Shown: piece by piece, positions 1-5,641 of the stretch
Layout: every line of letters begins with the position of its first letter
Position numbering within the stretch: the stretch's first letter is position 1
The notes under the pieces: model-generated
Databases searched by the model: none
What the model was told of the DNA's origin: nothing
The model's input: only the letters and a program-made list of their open reading frames with translations
Program-made: the position numbers and the translations under genes
Origin: Pseudomonadota bacterium
Lineage (GTDB): Bacteria > BMS3Abin14
Assembly (NCBI GenBank): GCA_030636965.1
Contig: DAOVVW010000018.1
Location: forward strand, 1 to 9,250
Direction: 5' to 3'
Length of the DNA stretch: 9,250 nt

Positions 1-3
1 AAA

Positions 4-96
4 GGAGAGATGTCCGAGTGGCTGAAGGAGCGCGCTTGGAAAGCGCGTATACGCTCACAAGGTGTATCGAGGGTTCGAATCCCTCTCTCTCCGCCA
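4..96 (+). tRNA. tRNA-Ser (anticodon GGA)
   Basis: A complete class II tRNA with encoded CCA. The acceptor stem is GGAGAGA (4-10) with TCTCTCC (86-92), then discriminator G93 and CCA 94-96. The anticodon stem CGCGC/GCGCG (31-35, 43-47) encloses the loop TTGGAAA, giving anticodon GGA at 38-40, which reads UCC and UCU serine codons. The T stem GAGGG/CCCTC (69-73, 81-85) encloses TTCGAAT. The long variable arm between 48 and 68 is typical of tRNA-Ser. It lies just upstream of the SRP RNA and dnaX. Confidence 0.97.
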
Positions 97-110
97 TTTC
101 AAAACAGGAT

Positions 111-131
111 TGCCGGTCAAGCTTTCCGGCA
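111..131 (+). other. Small hairpin between tRNA-Ser and SRP RNA
   Basis: TGCCGG (111-116) can pair with CCGGCA (126-131) around a 9-base loop. No T-run follows, so it is not a classical terminator. It may be a processing or 3'-end structure for the tRNA transcript, or chance. No clear promoter for the SRP RNA was seen in the gap from 97 to 141. Confidence 0.3.
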
Positions 132-142
132 GCTTACTTATG

Positions 143-252
143 GGTTGATGGCCAGGCTCTGCACGACGCCGGTTCCCGAATTCCGCCAGGTCCGGAAGGA
201 AGCAACGGTAGGGCTTGCCGGCGGGTGTCGCAGATTCCCTGGCCCTCATCCC
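143..252 (+). ncRNA. ffs: Signal recognition particle RNA, small bacterial (4.5S) type
   Basis: RNA scaffold of the signal recognition particle, which binds Ffh and targets nascent membrane proteins to the translocon. The highly conserved apical domain is present at about 186-208 (CCAGGTCCGGAAGGAAGCA, including the GGAA tetraloop). The long hairpin closes with GATG and GCCAGG at 147-156 pairing with CCTGGC and CATC at 238-250, with a small CT bulge at 245-246, and CTCTGC (157-162) pairs with GCAGA (230-234). The length of about 110 nt fits the small SRP RNA without an Alu domain. Ends are estimated from pairing. Its position just before dnaX is a common bacterial arrangement. Confidence 0.93.
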
Positions 253-326
253 TCCCGAACGTACGGCATTTTGCTCTTATATAGCGGAGATCCGGCACAG
301 CATTCATACCAGGGGAAAAGGCCCTA

Positions 327-1235
327 ATGGCATATCTAGTGCTCGCAAGGAAATACAGGCCGGGCTCCTTTAAAGAGGTAGTCGGCCAGGAGCATGTGAC
401 CAGGACGCTTATGAATGCCATCAAGGCAGGACGCCTGGGACACGCATTCCTTTTTTCCGGGATCAGAGGTGTAGGAAAGACCTCGGTAGCCCGCATACTC
501 GCAAAGACACTCAACTGTGAGGATTCCTCAACTATTGAGGAGCCGTGCGGCAGATGTCCTTCCTGTCTTGATGTAACTGAAGGTAAAAGCCTGGATGTCA
601 TGGAAATTGACGGTGCCTCTCACCGGAGGATCGATGACATCCGGGAGCTGAGGGAATCAGTTCTTTATGCACCCGGCCAGGGTCGCCACAAGGTTTACAT
701 CATTGATGAAGTTCACATGCTCACTACCGAGGCATTTAATGCGCTCTTAAAGACCCTGGAAGAACCCCCCCAACGGGTTATATTCATTCTTGCCACAACT
801 GAGCCCCACAAAGTTCCAGTGACAATACAATCACGGTGCCAGAAGTATGATTTCAGGAGAATCCCATCCCTGACGATGGCCGAACATCTCGAGGAGATCT
901 GTGGCAAGGAGGGAATAACTATTTCAAGTGACAGTCTCCGGAGGCTGGCTATCGCGGCAGAAGGCAGCCTTCGTGATTCACAGAGCATGCTGGACCAGGT
1001 TGTGTCCTATTCCGGTGAAGAGGTTTCTGATGATGATGTAAACGTCATTTTAGGAACACTCGACCGCGGAATGCTATTAAAGATCCTGGAAGCGACGACC
1101 GGCGGGCTGTCCGGAGATTCACTGAGGCTTGCCGGAGAAATGATTGATAAGGGTGCCGAGTCGCTGAGGATCGCGTTGGATATGATCTCGCTCCTCAGGG
1201 CACTGATGATTCTCGTGGAGGTTGGGGAGTATTAA
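327..1235 (+). CDS. dnaX: DNA polymerase III gamma/tau subunit, N-terminal part ending at an in-frame TAA
   Basis: ATPase motor of the replicative clamp loader, which opens the beta sliding clamp and places it on primed DNA. This 302-residue part holds the AAA+ core: Walker A GIRGVGKT (45-52), the four-cysteine zinc module (C64, C74, C77, C80), Walker B IIDEVH (125-130), sensor 1 ILATTE (154-159), and the SRC arginine-finger motif (169-171). The start ATG follows GGGGAAAAGG at a normal distance. Reading ends at TAA 1233-1235, inside the domain III collar, and the same frame continues directly as recognisable DnaX sequence (next entry). A normal gene would run from 327 to 2012, 561 residues. 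A product ending here would lack most of the oligomerisation domain and is shorter than the E. coli gamma form. The interruption may be a real nonsense mutation, a sequence error or a suppressed stop; the sequence alone cannot say which. Confidence 0.93.
   Translation: MAYLVLARKYRPGSFKEVVGQEHVTRTLMNAIKAGRLGHAFLFSGIRGVGKTSVARILAKTLNCEDSSTIEEPCGRCPSCLDVTEGKSLDVMEIDGASHRRIDDIRELRESVLYAPGQGRHKVYIIDEVHMLTTEAFNALLKTLEEPPQRVIFILATTEPHKVPVTIQSRCQKYDFRRIPSLTMAEHLEEICGKEGITISSDSLRRLAIAAEGSLRDSQSMLDQVVSYSGEEVSDDDVNVILGTLDRGMLLKILEATTGGLSGDSLRLAGEMIDKGAESLRIALDMISLLRALMILVEVGEY
1233..1235 (+). other. In-frame TAA interrupting dnaX
   Basis: The codons around the stop read GEY-TAA-GVID in one uninterrupted frame. 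Both flanks align with consecutive DnaX domain III sequence and no bases need to be inserted or removed, so this is a single-codon change. One substitution (CAA, GAA or AAA to TAA) would explain it. Confidence 0.9.
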
Positions 1236-2012
1236 GGTGTAATTGACAAGAATGAAGGTGAGATAGATCAATTTAATGAAATGGCAGCTGGTATTAGTCC
1301 TGAAATCCTGAGAATCCAGTTTGCCGTCATGTCAAGAGCAGAAGAGAGAATGAGAAGATCACCCCAGCCCAGGTTTCATCTGGAGCTCGCTCTCGTTCAT
1401 ATGTCACGTGCGGATGAGATCGTGCCCGTGACGGGGCAGGGTTCCCCAGTTGCGAAGCCCGGTGTCACAACCGGGGGCAAGGCGCGGATTGAGCAGTCAC
1501 CGGCCAGGAGCGTAGATACTGGACCCTCCACGGGTTCAGCCCCGGCTTTTGCTGCTATTGCGACACAGGAGGAGACGTGGGATGAGCTGGTCTCCTTTAT
1601 AACAGCAGCGTCGCCCAGCATCGGGAGCATGTTGGAGCAGCTGGTCTGCATAAAACTTGGGGGTGAAGAACTTGTCATAGGCGGGAAAAAGGGAGAGCTG
1701 TATCTGGACATCCTGAGCGAGAAAGAGAAGGTGGGGGAGCTGGAAGCCCTTCTCAATGAGTTCTTCGTCCGGAAAATGAGGGTGAGATTCAAGGAGCTTA
1801 ACGACGAGGAAAGGCTTCAGAATCACACAATCGTTGAAAAAAAGGACAGACAAGAGTCCGACCTTGCAAGGAAGATCAGGAAGGAAACTGTGGAACATAA
1901 GGCTGTAAAGGCTGCGATGGAAATATTCCAGGGCGAAATGGAGGGGATAAGGGTGCTTTCCCAGAAGGTGGGAGCTGACATAAAAATAGAGGAAAAAGAG
2001 GAGGATGTATGA
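1236..2012 (+). CDS. dnaX: DNA polymerase III gamma/tau subunit, C-terminal part in the same frame after the TAA
   Basis: Continuation of dnaX in the same reading frame after the stop. It reads GVIDKNEGEIDQFNEMA and then a clear domain III helix region with RRSPQPRFHLELALVHM, matching the family pattern of RRS..PR..LE.AL..M. A low-complexity linker follows, then the C-terminal tau-type region beginning near WDELVSFI and ending with HKAVKAAMEIFQGEMEGIR, as in deltaproteobacterial DnaX. In tau this end binds the polymerase and helicase in E. coli; that role is inferred here. The first ATG after the stop is at 1281-1283 with no good ribosome binding site close by (AAGGTGAG lies about 20 bases upstream), so independent translation looks weak. 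The last codons overlap ybaB by four bases (ATGA). A slippery A AAA AAG lies at 1838-1844. Confidence 0.88.
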   Translation, partial: GVIDKNEGEIDQFNEMAAGISPEILRIQFAVMSRAEERMRRSPQPRFHLELALVHMSRADEIVPVTGQGSPVAKPGVTTGGKARIEQSPARSVDTGPSTGSAPAFAAIATQEETWDELVSFITAASPSIGSMLEQLVCIKLGGEELVIGGKKGELYLDILSEKEKVGELEALLNEFFVRKMRVRFKELNDEERLQNHTIVEKKDRQESDLARKIRKETVEHKAVKAAMEIFQGEMEGIRVLSQKVGADIKIEEKEEDV

Positions 2013-2320
2013 AAAATCTGGGCGACCTGATGAAAAAAGCCCAGCAGATGAAGGCCAACCTGGACAAAGTTCAGGCAGAACTCGCAGAAAAAGAGGTTGA
2101 AGCATCTGCAGGCGGAGGTATGGTGACGGCAACGGTTACCGGAAATCAGGAGATCGTTTCGCTGAAGATAGCGCCGGAAGCTGTTGACCCTGACGATGTG
2201 GAAATGCTCGAAGACCTGGTTCGGGCAGCCGTAAACGAAGCCATAAAGAAAAGCAGGGAGATGATGTCCGAGGAAATGGCTAAAATAACCGGAGGACTTC
2301 CTCTGCCGGGTATATTCTAG
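2009..2320 (+). CDS. ybaB: YbaB/EbfC family nucleoid-associated protein
   Basis: Small DNA-binding protein of the YbaB/EbfC family; homologues dimerise, bind DNA as tweezers and coat the nucleoid. At 103 residues it has the usual family length. It shows the family start MKNLGDLMKKAQQM, an N-terminal helix (about 1-33), the glycine-rich GGGMVTATVTGN strand region (about 36-47), and a C-terminal helix with an acidic MLEDLVRAAVNEA stretch, ending in the typical GLPLPGIF tail. The ATG overlaps the dnaX stop by four bases and is preceded by AGGAGG at 1999-2004, so it is probably translationally coupled to dnaX. It sits between dnaX and recR, its usual place in many bacteria. Its proposed link to recombination or replication comes mainly from that conserved neighbourhood. 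Confidence 0.96.
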   Translation: MKNLGDLMKKAQQMKANLDKVQAELAEKEVEASAGGGMVTATVTGNQEIVSLKIAPEAVDPDDVEMLEDLVRAAVNEAIKKSREMMSEEMAKITGGLPLPGIF

Positions 2321-2326
2321 ATCGGC

Positions 2327-2923
2327 ATGCGCTACCCGCCTTCCCTTATTAAACTCGTCGAGGAGCTCAAAAAGCTGCCCGGCATAGGCCCGATAAACGC
2401 CCAGAGGCTCGCGTTTTTCCTGCTTCGTGCTCCAAATGAGCGAGCCGAGTCCCTGGCAGCGGCAATGACGGAGATGAAAAGAGTTATTGTCAACTGCTCG
2501 CGCTGCTTTAACCTGTCCGAAAAGGAATTGTGCGAGATCTGCAGCAACCCTGACAGGGACAGTGAAATCATGTGTGTTGTACAATTACCACAGGACCTCT
2601 TTGCGATAGAGAGTACAGGCCAGTTCAGGGGAACATACCATGTTCTTGCAGGGGCGCTGTCCCCCATGAGAGGAGTGGGTCCGGAGGACATAAGAATTGG
2701 TGAGCTTGTAGACAGGATAAAAAAAGAGGGGACAAAAGAGTTGATCGTTGCCACGAACCTGGATGTGGAAGGTGAGGCAACTGCTTCTTATATTGCCGGA
2801 CTGGTGAAATCCGAAGGAGTGAAAGTAACCAGGATCGCCAGGGGGATACCCATAGGCGGGAGCCTGGAACATGCTGACACTGTCACGATAGGCCTGTCGA
2901 TAGATGGCCGCCAAGAGTTGTAA
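2327..2923 (+). CDS. recR: Recombination protein RecR, with atypical conserved positions
   Basis: RecR acts with RecO (and RecF) to load RecA onto single-stranded DNA at gaps. The 198 residues have the usual order: helix-hairpin-helix with LPGIGP (17-22), a four-cysteine zinc finger (C57, C60, C69, C72), a TOPRIM domain from about 81, and a C-terminal part with VEGEATASYIA and GIPIGGSLEHAD. The start lies six bases after the ybaB stop, so this is the end of a dnaX-ybaB-recR operon. Several normally conserved residues differ: the TOPRIM glutamate in the usual VVE.P.D motif is Q86 (CAA at 2582-2584), although D90 is kept; the usual ATNP is ATNL; and the basic residue after GIGP is I23. The fold is clear and the frame intact, so the protein is probably made, but activity may differ. 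Confidence 0.96.
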   Translation: MRYPPSLIKLVEELKKLPGIGPINAQRLAFFLLRAPNERAESLAAAMTEMKRVIVNCSRCFNLSEKELCEICSNPDRDSEIMCVVQLPQDLFAIESTGQFRGTYHVLAGALSPMRGVGPEDIRIGELVDRIKKEGTKELIVATNLDVEGEATASYIAGLVKSEGVKVTRIARGIPIGGSLEHADTVTIGLSIDGRQEL

Positions 2924-2927
2924 ACCC

Positions 2928-2956
2928 TTGATACTTACGTATTTTTCTTGTATACA
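2928..2956 (+). promoter_or_regulatory. Candidate sigma-70 promoter for mglB-mglA
   Basis: TTGATA (2928-2933) and TATACA (2951-2956) are separated by 17 bases, in an AT-rich 116-base gap between recR and mglB. A second TATACT at 2965-2970 has no matching -35 box. The leader before mglB would be about 75 bases. No terminator for the recR operon was seen in the gap, so read-through into mglBA is also possible. Confidence 0.5.
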
Positions 2957-3039
2957 AATTAAGATATACTCATTAAGAGAGCTTTGGGGAGCGGAATTTC
3001 ACTACCGTTAAATTAATGGACTGATTGAGGTTGTAAGGT

Positions 3040-3528
3040 ATGTTGCCCAACCTTGTGCTTTATGAAGAGGAATATAAACTAGTAACGGAGGTGATTCTCC
3101 GTCTTGTTTCAGAAGCCAATGCCAAAGTCGTCTTTCTGGTGGACAAAAACGGACAGCTTATATCCAGCTCCGGAACCACTGAGGGCATAGATACTACTTC
3201 CCTGGCTTCACTCACAGCCGGCAATATAGCTGCCACTGGCGGGCTGGCAAAGCTTATAGGTGAAAAGGAATTTACCATCCTCTTCCACGAAGGGGAGAAA
3301 GATAATATACATATATCCATTATCGATCACAGGGTTATCCTTGTGGTGATTTTCGATGAGAAAAGCTCTCTCGGGCTGGTTAGGCTCAGGGTCAAGAAGG
3401 TCGGAATCGAACTGGAGAGGATTTTCAAGAATATAAACAAGAAAACGAAGGAAGCGAGCTCAGGGTTGGGTGTGGATTCACCCTTTGCTGAAATTACCGA
3501 CGACGACATCGAGAACCTGTTCAGTTAA
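3040..3528 (+). CDS. mglB: MglB-like roadblock/LC7 GTPase-activating protein
   Basis: Roadblock/LC7 domain protein of the MglB type. In Myxococcus xanthus, MglB stimulates GTP hydrolysis by MglA and marks the lagging cell pole, setting the direction of movement. The 162 residues fit the family length. The start LPNLVLYEEEY followed by NAKVVFLVDKNGQLIS is characteristic of MglB, with the roadblock fold running to about 125 and a charged, probably flexible C-terminal tail ending ITDDDIENLFS. The ATG has an imperfect upstream GAGGTTGTAAGG as ribosome binding site. The partner GTPase starts 18 bases downstream, so the two are almost surely co-transcribed. Whether this organism glides, twitches or uses the pair for some other polar process cannot be seen from the window. 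Confidence 0.93.
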   Translation: MLPNLVLYEEEYKLVTEVILRLVSEANAKVVFLVDKNGQLISSSGTTEGIDTTSLASLTAGNIAATGGLAKLIGEKEFTILFHEGEKDNIHISIIDHRVILVVIFDEKSSLGLVRLRVKKVGIELERIFKNINKKTKEASSGLGVDSPFAEITDDDIENLFS

Positions 3529-3546
3529 AGGAGTATCTGCCGAATA

Positions 3547-4140
3547 ATGTCCTTCATCAATTATTCATCAAGGGAGATCAACTGCAAGATCGTTTACTAT
3601 GGTCCCGGACTGTGTGGAAAGACAACGAATCTGCAGTTCATTTACAGGAAAACCAATCCCCAGGCCAGGGGCAAGATGATCAGCCTGGCAACCGAGACGG
3701 ACAGGACCTTGTTTTTCGATTTCCTCCCCCTTTCCCTGGGTGACATAAGGGGCTTCAAGACGAGATTTCATCTCTATACCGTACCCGGCCAGGTTTTCTA
3801 CGATGCCAGCCGAAAGCTGATACTAAAAGGTGTGGACGGAGTCGTTTTCGTGGCGGACAGCCAGATGGAGCGGATGGAGGCAAATATAGAGAGTTACGAA
3901 AACCTCAGGATCAACCTGAAGGAGCAGGGCTACGATCTGGACAAGCTCCCCCTCGTCCTTCAATGGAACAAGAGAGACCTTCCAAATGTCATAAACACCG
4001 AAGAACTACATAAAGCCTTAAACTCCCGCAACGTTCCCGCCTTTGAAGCAGTCGCCCCTGAGGGTATTGGTGTTTTCGAGACTCTGAAAGCTATTGCCAA
4101 GTTGGTGTTGATCGAACTTAAAAGGGGCACTTCGGGCTAA
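3547..4140 (+). CDS. mglA: MglA-like Ras superfamily GTPase
   Basis: Small cytoplasmic Ras-like GTPase that, in Myxococcus, binds the leading pole in its GTP form and recruits motility machinery; MglB is its activating protein. The 197 residues carry the P-loop GPGLCGKTT (19-27), switch I with TDRTLFFDF (51-59, including R53), the switch II motif TVPGQVFY (78-85) typical of the MglA branch, where DxxG is replaced by TVPG, and the base-recognition motif NKRD (141-144). Sequence similarity to M. xanthus MglA, as I remember it, is very high along the whole length. AAAGGAG at the end of mglB supplies a strong ribosome binding site for the ATG. The coding frame is intact and all nucleotide-binding motifs are present, so an active GTPase is expected. 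Confidence 0.97.
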   Translation: MSFINYSSREINCKIVYYGPGLCGKTTNLQFIYRKTNPQARGKMISLATETDRTLFFDFLPLSLGDIRGFKTRFHLYTVPGQVFYDASRKLILKGVDGVVFVADSQMERMEANIESYENLRINLKEQGYDLDKLPLVLQWNKRDLPNVINTEELHKALNSRNVPAFEAVAPEGIGVFETLKAIAKLVLIELKRGTSG

Positions 4141-4201
4141 TAATCCCTGATGGGATTAAACCTGGTTCCATATTCCAAGTTCCAAGCTGAGTTAAACCAG
4201 G
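4141..4201 (+). repeat. Inverted and tandem short repeats after mglA
   Basis: Directly after the mglA stop, TAATCCC (4141-4147) pairs perfectly with GGGATTA (4152-4158) around a TGAT loop. A second pair, CCTGGTT (4161-4167) with AACCAGG (4195-4201), encloses a tandem TTCCAAG TTCCAAG (4173-4186). Neither hairpin is followed by a T-run, so neither is a standard terminator; the first could still stabilise or end the mglBA mRNA. Confidence 0.5.
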
Positions 4202-4238
4202 ATCTAAAATCCAAGACACAATACTCTAGTTGCACAAT

Positions 4239-4268
4239 TTGGAGCCTTTTGAGTAAGGGTGTTATATT
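4239..4268 (+). promoter_or_regulatory. Weak candidate promoter for the 59-residue gene
   Basis: TTGGAG (4239-4244) and TATATT (4263-4268) are 18 bases apart, about 40 bases before the preferred ATG at 4308. The -35 match is poor, so read-through from mglA is an equal alternative. Confidence 0.3.
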
Positions 4269-4307
4269 AAGTTAATGTATGGGGAAGGCATTAATAAAAG
4301 GGTGGGT

Positions 4308-4487
4308 ATGAGTGACAAAAAACCGAAAAAGCTGTTCGGAAATATCTCTGAAAAGGTCCAAAAGATAAAAGAAGACCTGAAGAGCGAATCTGTGGGGCAA
4401 AATCTCGAAAAGCCGGTGGATTGCTGTAATCCGCCTGATAAATTCAGATATAAGACCGAGCAGGAAGAAAAACCAGGATCATCCTGA
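4308..4487 (+). CDS. Small lysine-rich hypothetical protein
   Basis: I do not recognise this gene. From ATG 4308 it gives 59 residues starting MSDKKPKKLFGNISEKVQKI, rich in Lys and Glu, with a short likely helix (about 9-30), then a DCCNPPD motif with adjacent cysteines and a charged tail. There is no signal peptide or membrane segment, so it is probably cytoplasmic. An in-frame ATG at 4275 would add 11 residues, but 4308 is preferred because AAAAGGG lies five bases before it. The gene ends about 25 bases before a strong terminator, which supports a real transcript. It lies 167 bases after mglA on the same strand, so a link to MglAB is possible but unsupported. Confidence 0.6.
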   Translation: MSDKKPKKLFGNISEKVQKIKEDLKSESVGQNLEKPVDCCNPPDKFRYKTEQEEKPGSS

Positions 4488-4511
4488 CCGGGAAGTTGTC
4501 CTGATAATGAG

Positions 4512-4545
4512 AAGGGGCCAGCAAGGTTTGCCGGCCCCTTTTTTT
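4512..4545 (+). terminator. Rho-independent terminator
   Basis: AAGGGGCC (4512-4519) pairs with GGCCCCTT (4533-4540), followed inward by a single A/C mismatch and a further four pairs (GCAA with TTGC) around a GGT loop. A run of seven T (4539-4545) follows. It ends transcription of the 59-residue gene and possibly of mglBA. There is no T-run on the other strand, so it should not terminate the convergent cytochrome gene. Confidence 0.92.
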
Positions 4546-4587
4546 ATGATTATTTCAATTATCTATCTGGGTGGGACAATAAAGTGG

Positions 4588-5349
4588 CTATAGAGTCAGG
4601 GAATAAGTTAATATATCAACCGTTTCACTATCCGATAGGCCCCTCTCCACTATCATAGATGGCATCGCAGATCCGGGGTGGCCAATCCTGATCTTGTGAA
4701 GCGACTCCTGGGGGTTGTCGTTGGCGAGCCAGCCGACGCCCTGGACACCGTTTTTATCGCCCTTGAAATCCAATTTATTTCCGTCTTCACCGTGACACCT
4801 TGAGCAGTTTGAGTCAAATAAGGTTTTGCCCCTCGATACGCTTCCTTTAGCTTTCCCGTCAGGGCCAAGGGCTGTCGTAATGTCGAGCTGGCCTTCTTTG
4901 ATAAACTTAGCCAGGGCCCATATGTCGCCGCTGTCTGTCAGGTGCTTGGAGAAGTTGTGTTTAGCGTCTGTGTCTGTCAGAGCGCTGTAAAGCTCTTCAG
5001 GGCTCTTTGTCCTGGAATCGTAAAGTCCCTTTATTCCTGTATAGTGGGACCCCTTGCTGTAGCGGCCATCCTTCCCGATGTAATCCCAGCCGTGGCACTC
5101 TTTACATCTGAACGTATCGCCGCCCTTTTTCTTGCCCAACGCCGGATAGAGGGGGTGGTTCCCGGCAGTTTCAAGGTTCCTCACCTTGGCCCATTTATCA
5201 TAGAGTAACCCCCCAAGCTTGAGATCTGCTTTTGCGTATGCACCATCGCTGTCTCCGGACTGGCTTCCATCGGTGGCGCAGCTTGCGATTAGAACAAGAG
5301 ACAAAATTGATACTGCAACCACAATTGTGCGAAACAAGATTTTCTTCAT
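4588..5349 (-). CDS. Diheme cytochrome c lipoprotein
   Basis: Probable electron-transfer protein with two covalently bound c-type hemes, anchored by lipid on the outside of the inner membrane or on the outer membrane. The 253 residues start with a signal peptide (MKKILFRT, hydrophobic to about 22) and an IASC lipobox with C24 as the lipidated residue; A25 at +2 suggests outer-membrane sorting. Heme motifs are CKECH (82-86) and CSRCH (182-186). GHPGSAMPSM (223-232) supplies the likely distal methionine, M229, for the second heme. The first domain, with FRCKECHGWDYIGKDGRY and SHYTGIKG, resembles a cytochrome type I recall from deltaproteobacteria. AGGAG precedes the ATG. It lies just after a broken small lipoprotein gene on the same strand and may share its promoter. 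The redox partner is unknown. Confidence 0.93.
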   Translation of the reverse strand: MKKILFRTIVVAVSILSLVLIASCATDGSQSGDSDGAYAKADLKLGGLLYDKWAKVRNLETAGNHPLYPALGKKKGGDTFRCKECHGWDYIGKDGRYSKGSHYTGIKGLYDSRTKSPEELYSALTDTDAKHNFSKHLTDSGDIWALAKFIKEGQLDITTALGPDGKAKGSVSRGKTLFDSNCSRCHGEDGNKLDFKGDKNGVQGVGWLANDNPQESLHKIRIGHPGSAMPSMIVERGLSDSETVDILTYSLTL

Positions 5350-5365
5350 CGATAATCTCCTGAAG

Positions 5366-5556
5366 TTAGCAGTAAATCTGCTGCTGGGCTTCAGCGCCAG
5401 ACTCTGCAGGGTCCTTTGGTCTGTCTGAGATCTGCTGTCGTGTAGTAATCGGTTTTCTTTCGGGCGTTAACTGTGGAGGTAGCGCATCCTGATAGAGTAA
5501 CCAGAGATCCGATCATTGCCAGCACGACAGCAAGGCTTAAACAGGTTATTTTTCAT
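5366..5556 (-). pseudogene. Frameshifted small lipoprotein gene (remnant)
   Basis: A start ATG (5556-5554) with a strong upstream GGGAGGGG ribosome binding site opens a frame that stops after 29 codons (TAA at 5469-5467). One base out of phase, the same DNA encodes a convincing lipoprotein signal: LAVVLAMIGSLVTLSGCATS, with lipobox LSGC. The shift lies in the A-run just after the ATG: four A residues instead of five would give MKITCLSLAVV in one frame. That frame ends at a TGA at 5393-5391 after NARKKTDYYTTADL. The third frame stays open to the TAA at 5368-5366 with a hydrophilic tail (DRPKDPAESGAEAQQQIYC), so a second shift is possible. It may be an entericidin-like or orphan lipoprotein, or a decayed copy of the cytochrome N-terminus (both share CAT and a Tyr-xx-ADL pattern). 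Function unknown. Confidence 0.55.
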
Positions 5557-5566
5557 TGAGCCCCTC

Positions 5567-5618
5567 CCGGGGAAACACTTAACCTTCTCCCAGAATCTCG
5601 GGGGCAGAGGTTCCCCGG
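5567..5618 (-). promoter_or_regulatory. Possible structured 5' leader before the lipoprotein remnant
   Basis: CCGGGGAA (5567-5574) and TTCCCCGG (5611-5618) form a perfect 8-base inverted repeat with a 36-base interior that contains further complementarity (CTCCC near 5587-5591 with GGGGG near 5600-5604). On the minus strand the 3' arm ends just before the GGGAGGGG ribosome binding site of the broken lipoprotein gene. The arrangement resembles a translation-controlling leader, but I could not match it to a known riboswitch class. Confidence 0.35.
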
Positions 5619-5641
5619 CACATGTAAAAGATGTTCAAGCC

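Noticed and set aside
10..327. Open frames across the tRNA and SRP RNA
   Set aside because: They overlap two well-supported RNA genes and show no protein-family resemblance.
1233..1235. Selenocysteine or pyrrolysine at the dnaX stop
   Set aside because: The codon is TAA; selenocysteine uses TGA and pyrrolysine TAG, and no recoding hairpin is evident.
1823..2584. Long minus-strand frames (253 and 198 codons) over dnaX-ybaB-recR
   Set aside because: They are antisense to three genes with clear family motifs, and their composition is like translated antisense, with no recognisable domain.
4942..5208. Plus-strand frame of 88 codons opposite the cytochrome
   Set aside because: It mirrors a cytochrome gene with two CXXCH motifs and a lipobox; no ribosome binding site or family match of its own.
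5567..5640. Cyclic di-GMP (GEMM) or other known riboswitch upstream of the cytochrome cluster
   Set aside because: The conserved bases I know for GEMM, cobalamin and fluoride aptamers are absent, so only an unclassified leader is proposed.
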